In this document: positions 6,215 to 9,129 of the stretch, in pieces
Layout of the letters: each line of letters starts with the position of its first letter
Position numbering within the stretch: the first letter of the stretch is position 1
Source: JABJMC01 sp964459205
GTDB taxonomy: Bacteria; Patescibacteriota; Gracilibacteria; UBA1369; UBA12473
Direction of reading: 5' to 3'
Length of the DNA: 9,129 nucleotides
Assembly: GCA_964459205.1 (NCBI GenBank)
Contig: CAYWKJ010000044.1
Location: 1 to 9,129, forward strand
Made by a program: the position numbers and the translations under genes
The notes under the pieces: generated by a model
Told to the model about the DNA's origin: nothing
Databases searched by the model: none
The model's input: only the letters and a program-made list of their open reading frames with translations

Positions 6215-6799
6215 ATGACTAGAGATAATTCATCTCCGGAAGAGAATGGTGAGGAAAATAAAAATGTCGCTACTATGCAGCTGGTTATATTTGAACTTGC
6301 TAACGAGGAGTACGGCGTTGAAATCACCGATCTACAAGAAATTATTAAACTGCAGGACATTACTCCAATTCCTAATTCTCCGGATTTCATTAATGGAATC
6401 ATTGATTTGCGCGGCAAAATTGCCGTTGTGATGGATCTTAAAAAACGATTTGGACTTAATGGAGTTAAGGAGGAATCCAAAGAGGATAAGGAAAAACGGA
6501 TTTTAGTGGCTGATATTAATGGGAATATTTTTGGCCTCATTGTAGACAAAGTGGCGGAAGTCAAAAAAACACCTTTAGATAGCGTGAAAAAGACTCCAGA
6601 GCTTGTGACCAATAAAATCCACGCTGAGTATCTAAAAGGAGTTAGCGTGCTCGAAGAACGACTTATTCTGCTTTTGGACCTTACCAAAGTGTTGGCCGAA
6701 AAAGAGCTTGCTGAATTAAGTGAGCTCGGAGCAGCCACCATGCCTAAAAAAGAAGAATCCTCTGATCAGGCAGCAGAGGATGAGCCAGTATCTAATTAA
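6215..6799 (+). CDS. cheW: CheW, chemotaxis adaptor protein
   Basis: Couples the receptor tip to the CheA kinase in the cytoplasmic array. 194 residues: an acidic, disordered N-terminus (1-20), the CheW beta-barrel domain (about 21-165) and an acidic tail (about 170-194) that ordinary CheW proteins lack. The signature 'INGIIDLRGKIAVVMDL' (59-75) includes Arg66, equivalent to the receptor-binding Arg62 of E. coli CheW. Other family landmarks are 'FELANEEYGVEITDLQEII', 'PIPNSPDF', 'FGLIVDKVAEV' and 'LILLLDLTKVL'. An in-frame Met21 just before the domain is an alternative start, but the ATG at 6215, 18 bases after mcp, fits the operon spacing. No Shine-Dalgarno; the upstream stretch is A-rich. 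Confidence 0.92.
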   Translation: MTRDNSSPEENGEENKNVATMQLVIFELANEEYGVEITDLQEIIKLQDITPIPNSPDFINGIIDLRGKIAVVMDLKKRFGLNGVKEESKEDKEKRILVADINGNIFGLIVDKVAEVKKTPLDSVKKTPELVTNKIHAEYLKGVSVLEERLILLLDLTKVLAEKELAELSELGAATMPKKEESSDQAAEDEPVSN

Positions 6800-6808
6800 T
6801 CCCTATAC

Positions 6809-7375
6809 ATGCTTAATGAAGTCGAAATTCAAGGTCTTAGTTTCCTGGCAGCCAGCAAAATTGCCAAAGCTCTAGAAAAAATGGCCAAGCAAAGAGTTAA
6901 GCCAGTTGAATTCACCACTGAGATTAAACCTGCTAAAGAGATGATCCAAGAAACCCTAGACTCACTGGGGTCTGATCGAGTGGTGGCTTATACTCAAATA
7001 ATCTCTGGTTTATCTGGTATCTCCTTACTAATGATGTCTCAAGATGATGCCACGGTTTTAAGTGACCTTTTAAACAAAAGAGAGGTTGGCACCACGCAAG
7101 CTCTTCAAGAAATTGATAAATCAGCTATTAAAGAAACTCTAAATATCCTAGGGAACACTTATACAAACATTTTAGCTGACTCCCTTCATCAGGAATTAGA
7201 ACTAACAATTCCTTTTTTAGCCATTGATCAAAGTGTCGATGACATTGTTAAAAGAGCTTTTGTGAAAACTGATAAAAATACTGAACGTCAAATTATTCGC
7301 TGTAGCGGTGGCTTAGAAATCGCTGATCATCAGATTAAGATTTATTTTTACACCCTCTTTGAGGAATTAATTTAA
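6809..7375 (+). CDS. cheC: CheC-family CheY-P phosphatase with one intact active site
   Basis: 188 residues. CheC, CheX and FliY dephosphorylate CheY-P through a (D/S)xxxExxN-x22-P motif, usually present twice in CheC. The second site is exact: Ser105, Glu109, Asn112, then 22 residues to Pro135 ('SAIKETLN ... TIP'). The first site keeps the geometry but not the chemistry: Glu6, Gly9 instead of Asn, and Pro32 exactly 23 residues later, with no Asp/Ser four residues before Glu6. The pseudo-symmetric two-half fold expected of CheC is visible, with 'GISLLMMSQDDATVLSDLLNKREVG' (about 70-94) joining the halves. I therefore read it as CheC with a dead N-terminal site; CheX is the alternative, since CheX also has one site. 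It sits nine bases after cheW and 21 before cheY, its likely substrate. No cheD, the usual CheC partner, is in the window. Confidence 0.8.
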   Translation: MLNEVEIQGLSFLAASKIAKALEKMAKQRVKPVEFTTEIKPAKEMIQETLDSLGSDRVVAYTQIISGLSGISLLMMSQDDATVLSDLLNKREVGTTQALQEIDKSAIKETLNILGNTYTNILADSLHQELELTIPFLAIDQSVDDIVKRAFVKTDKNTERQIIRCSGGLEIADHQIKIYFYTLFEELI

Positions 7376-7396
7376 TACCACTAACTTTTAAAAACT

Positions 7397-7747
7397 ATGT
7401 CTAAAATACTTGTTGTCGATGATTCGAGTTTCATTCGAACCATTATGACTAATATTCTCAATGAAGGCGGTTATACCGAAATTGTGGAGGCCTCAACTGG
7501 GCAGGAGGCAATTGAAAAATACCAAGCAGAAAAGCCAGATTTAGTCTTGCTCGATATTATTATGCCAGATATGGATGGAATGGAAGTTTTGCAGCAAATT
7601 GGATCAGAAGCAAAAATCTGTATGGTTACCGCAGTCGGCCAAGAAGACATGATTACTAAATCCAAAGAACTCGGAGCTGTTGATTACATTACTAAGCCTT
7701 TTGACAACGAAAAAGTGCTATCAACGGTCAAAACTTTGCTTGGCTAG
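7397..7747 (+). CDS. cheY: CheY-like single-domain response regulator
   Basis: 116 residues, a bare receiver domain with no output domain. Acidic pocket Asp8-Asp9, phosphoacceptor Asp53 in 'LVLLDIIMPDMDGMEVL', switch Thr78 in 'ICMVTAVGQ', and conserved Lys100 in 'DYITKPFD' are all present. It should be phosphorylated by CheA and dephosphorylated by the neighbouring CheC-family protein. With no flagellar gene nearby, the output is unlikely to be FliM; a pilus motor component is the obvious guess but nothing in the sequence identifies it. Stop is TAG. It lies between cheC (21-base gap) and cheB (23-base gap). Confidence 0.93.
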   Translation: MSKILVVDDSSFIRTIMTNILNEGGYTEIVEASTGQEAIEKYQAEKPDLVLLDIIMPDMDGMEVLQQIGSEAKICMVTAVGQEDMITKSKELGAVDYITKPFDNEKVLSTVKTLLG

Positions 7748-7770
7748 AATTCGAACAATAAAATCAAAAA

Positions 7771-8841
7771 ATGACCGTAAAAAATAAAATCAAAGTATTA
7801 GTTGTAGACGATTCTTTCCTGATGAGGAAGCTTATTTCGGATATTGCGGGGAAAGATGACCGCATTGAGGTGGTTGGTACGGCCGTAGATGGGCGCGATG
7901 CTATTGAAAAGGTAAAAACCCTTAAACCAGATGTTGTTACCCTTGATATTCAAATGCCGAATATGGATGGGATAAAAGCCCTCAGACGGATTATGGCTAG
8001 CTCGCCAGTTCCAATTATTATGATTAGTGCTTATACCAAAAAAGATGCAGATATTACTCTGGAATGCTTGGAATTAGGAGCTGTGGATTTTATTGAAAAA
8101 CCCTCGGGAGAAATATCACTTAACATTGATGATTTACAAGAAAATATTGTAGGAAAAATTATTACCGCGGCTGAAAGTAATTTAAATCTTCGAAAAAGTT
8201 ATCATGCTGTTCAAAAAAGCCATGTCGACCTTTTCGAGACTTCAAATACTTCTCAAAACCGAATTGTGGTTATTGGGGCTAGCACCGGAGGACCAATAAT
8301 TTTAGAGGAAATCCTACAAAAAATTGATCCCGATCTTGATGTGCCGATGGTTATTGGACAACATATGCCAGAAATGTTTGTAAAAAGTTTTGCCGAGCGT
8401 TTGGATCGAATTTCTTCTGTTAAAGTTAAGGAAGCTGAACTCGGAGAAATTCTTAAACCAGGAATTATTTATCTTATCCCGGGTGATAGTCATACTAAAG
8501 TAAAAGTTCTAAAGGAAGTGGCTGGAGAAAAAATTGCCTTTGATTTTTTTAAGGAAAAATCTGACGCAAAAGTGATTTATCCTTCTATTAATGAATTATT
8601 TAATTCCGCGGCTGATATCTATGGAGACGGAGTGTTGGGGGTAGTTTTAACAGGGATGGGAGATGATGGGTCTGAGGGAGCTGTCTATATCAAAAAAAAG
8701 GGTGGCACCAACCTAGCCCAAGACAAAGAATCTTCCCTAATTTATGGGATGCCGGGGGAAGCCGTAAAAAAAGACTGTGTCGATAGAATTATGTCTCCGC
8801 GCCAGATTGCCAAGGCCATTAACGCTTTTGGACAATTATGA
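7771..8841 (+). CDS. cheB: CheB, receptor methylesterase / glutamine deamidase
   Basis: 356 residues (Salmonella CheB has 349). An N-terminal receiver domain (about 1-125) has Asp13-Asp14, phosphoacceptor Asp59 in 'VVTLDIQMPNMDG', Ser86 and Lys110; a linker follows (about 140-163). The esterase domain carries the full catalytic triad: Ser171 in 'IGASTGGP', His198 in 'GQHMPEMF' and Asp299 in 'LTGMGDDGSEGA', plus 'YLIPGDSH' and 'GMPGEAVK'. It removes the methyl groups added by CheR and is activated by phosphorylation from CheA, giving adaptation. Ends in TGA, overlapping the cheA start as ATGA, a coupling signal and evidence that TGA is a stop here. Confidence 0.95.
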   Translation: MTVKNKIKVLVVDDSFLMRKLISDIAGKDDRIEVVGTAVDGRDAIEKVKTLKPDVVTLDIQMPNMDGIKALRRIMASSPVPIIMISAYTKKDADITLECLELGAVDFIEKPSGEISLNIDDLQENIVGKIITAAESNLNLRKSYHAVQKSHVDLFETSNTSQNRIVVIGASTGGPIILEEILQKIDPDLDVPMVIGQHMPEMFVKSFAERLDRISSVKVKEAELGEILKPGIIYLIPGDSHTKVKVLKEVAGEKIAFDFFKEKSDAKVIYPSINELFNSAADIYGDGVLGVVLTGMGDDGSEGAVYIKKKGGTNLAQDKESSLIYGMPGEAVKKDCVDRIMSPRQIAKAINAFGQL

Positions 8842-9095
8842 ACAATAACTTACAACAATATTTAGGATTATTTGAAACAGAAGCAAAAGAGCATATTCAA
8901 GCGCTTAATTCCTCACTTGTGGAGCTTGAAAAAAATCCTGGGGATCAAGAAATTTTGTATAACCTCATGCGTGCTTCACATACCTTAAAAGGAATGGCTG
9001 CAACCATGTCTTTTAACAAAATTACGGAACTTTGCCATGCTATGGAGGATTTTTTTGATGAGGCCCGTAAAAACACCCTAAAGCTTTTACATTAA
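8838..9095 (+). CDS. cheA: CheA histidine kinase, N-terminal P1 (Hpt) domain only; 3' end broken at the window edge
   Basis: The first ~83 codons are a normal CheA P1 phosphotransfer domain: 'YLGLFETEAKEHIQALNSSLVELE', phosphorylated His48 in 'RASHTLKGMAATM', then 'KITELCHAMEDFFDEARKNTLKL'. The P2 to P5 domains, including the ATPase, are absent. The frame ends at TAA 9093-9095 within the last 55 bases, which duplicate 601-655 of a prepilin gene, so the final residues (Leu-Leu-His) and the stop are foreign to cheA. 'KNTLKL' is what CheA normally carries at this point, so true cheA sequence probably reaches about 9083-9086, where both sources share bases. The intact gene of roughly 600 codons should exist in the organism. 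The ATG overlaps the cheB stop by four bases. Confidence 0.85.
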   Translation: MNNNLQQYLGLFETEAKEHIQALNSSLVELEKNPGDQEILYNLMRASHTLKGMAATMSFNKITELCHAMEDFFDEARKNTLKLLH

Positions 9096-9129
9096 TTGAG
9101 CTAATTATCTATGTCGCGATCACGGCTGC
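9075..9129 (+). repeat. 55-bp exact direct repeat, terminal copy (interrupts cheA)
   Basis: Identical to 601-655 and ending exactly at the window end. It stops cheA early. A 55-base exact overlap reaching a contig end is the mark of a k=55 assembly graph node, so this is probably an assembly or library-chimera join and not a genomic repeat. Confidence 0.9.

Noticed and set aside
6184..6741. 185-codon open frame on the minus strand opposite cheW
   Set aside because: It overlaps a clear CheW domain completely, is Ser/Leu-rich low-complexity in translation, and has no recognisable motif; it is a shadow of the + strand gene.
8838..8841. Alternative genetic code (UGA = Gly), as in Gracilibacteria
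   Set aside because: No long gene has an internal TGA and cheB ends at a TGA in a classic ATGA overlap, so the standard bacterial code fits.
601..9129. Complete circular plasmid or phage of 8,474 bp
   Set aside because: No replication, partition or phage genes are present, and closing the circle would fuse a truncated cheA to a prepilin gene; an assembly or chimera artefact explains it better.
1..9129. CRISPR array, tRNA, rRNA or insertion sequence
   Set aside because: No regularly spaced repeats, no cloverleaf-like or rRNA-like stretch, no transposase and no terminal inverted repeats were seen on reading both strands.

Overview
The gene content suggests a member of the Patescibacteria (Candidate Phyla Radiation), though no marker gene is present to prove it. 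The prepilins carry the 'AFTLIELIIVIAIIAILAAAIF' style of N-terminus followed by 'SRNARRWSDV'. There is a degenerate PilM and a tiny PilX-like pilin with a 'GCAEEA' motif. The first gene is the tail of a 51-residue-repeat protein of the '(G/D)DVGxYTSLxLDxG.PRxxYYxxx..DLKYA.C' type. DNA is moderately AT-rich, and no start codon has a clear Shine-Dalgarno sequence. TAA, TAG and TGA all act as stops, and no long ORF contains an internal TGA, so the code looks standard rather than the UGA=Gly code of Gracilibacteria. All recognised genes lie on the + strand.

Layout. (1) 2-607: C-terminal part of a repeat protein ending in a pilin-like beta domain. (2) 588/597-3146: type IV pilus (T4P) genes, namely a GspJ-like minor prepilin, a PilX-like membrane-anchored protein, a divergent PilM, then a second prepilin behind its own strong sigma70-type promoter (TTGGCA-N17-TATAAT, 2512-2540). 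(3) 3160-3969: cheR, directly after that prepilin. (4) 3970-4090: regulatory gap with an 11-bp perfect inverted repeat and a second promoter with an extended -10 (TTGCTT-N17-TATAAT, 4022-4050). (5) 4091-9095: mcp, cheW, a CheC-family phosphatase, cheY, cheB and the start of cheA, tightly packed; cheB and cheA overlap by ATGA.

Together the genes encode almost a whole chemosensory pathway: receptor, adaptor, kinase (cut off), response regulator, phosphatase, methyltransferase and methylesterase. It is embedded in a pilus locus with no flagellar gene in view. The simplest reading is a chemosensory system controlling T4P extension or twitching, or surface sensing. This is inference from context.

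The right end is abnormal. The last 55 bases (9075-9129) are an exact copy of 601-655, inside the first prepilin gene, and they break cheA after about 80 codons. An exact 55-base overlap that ends at the contig terminus is what a k=55 de Bruijn assembly leaves where a path re-enters an earlier node. The sequence therefore forms a 'lasso' with an 8,474-bp loop. Most likely this is a chimeric or misassembled junction at a short shared 'accctaaagctt'-like stretch; a real rearranged or circular molecule is less likely but testable. The cheA truncation should not be read as biology without read evidence.
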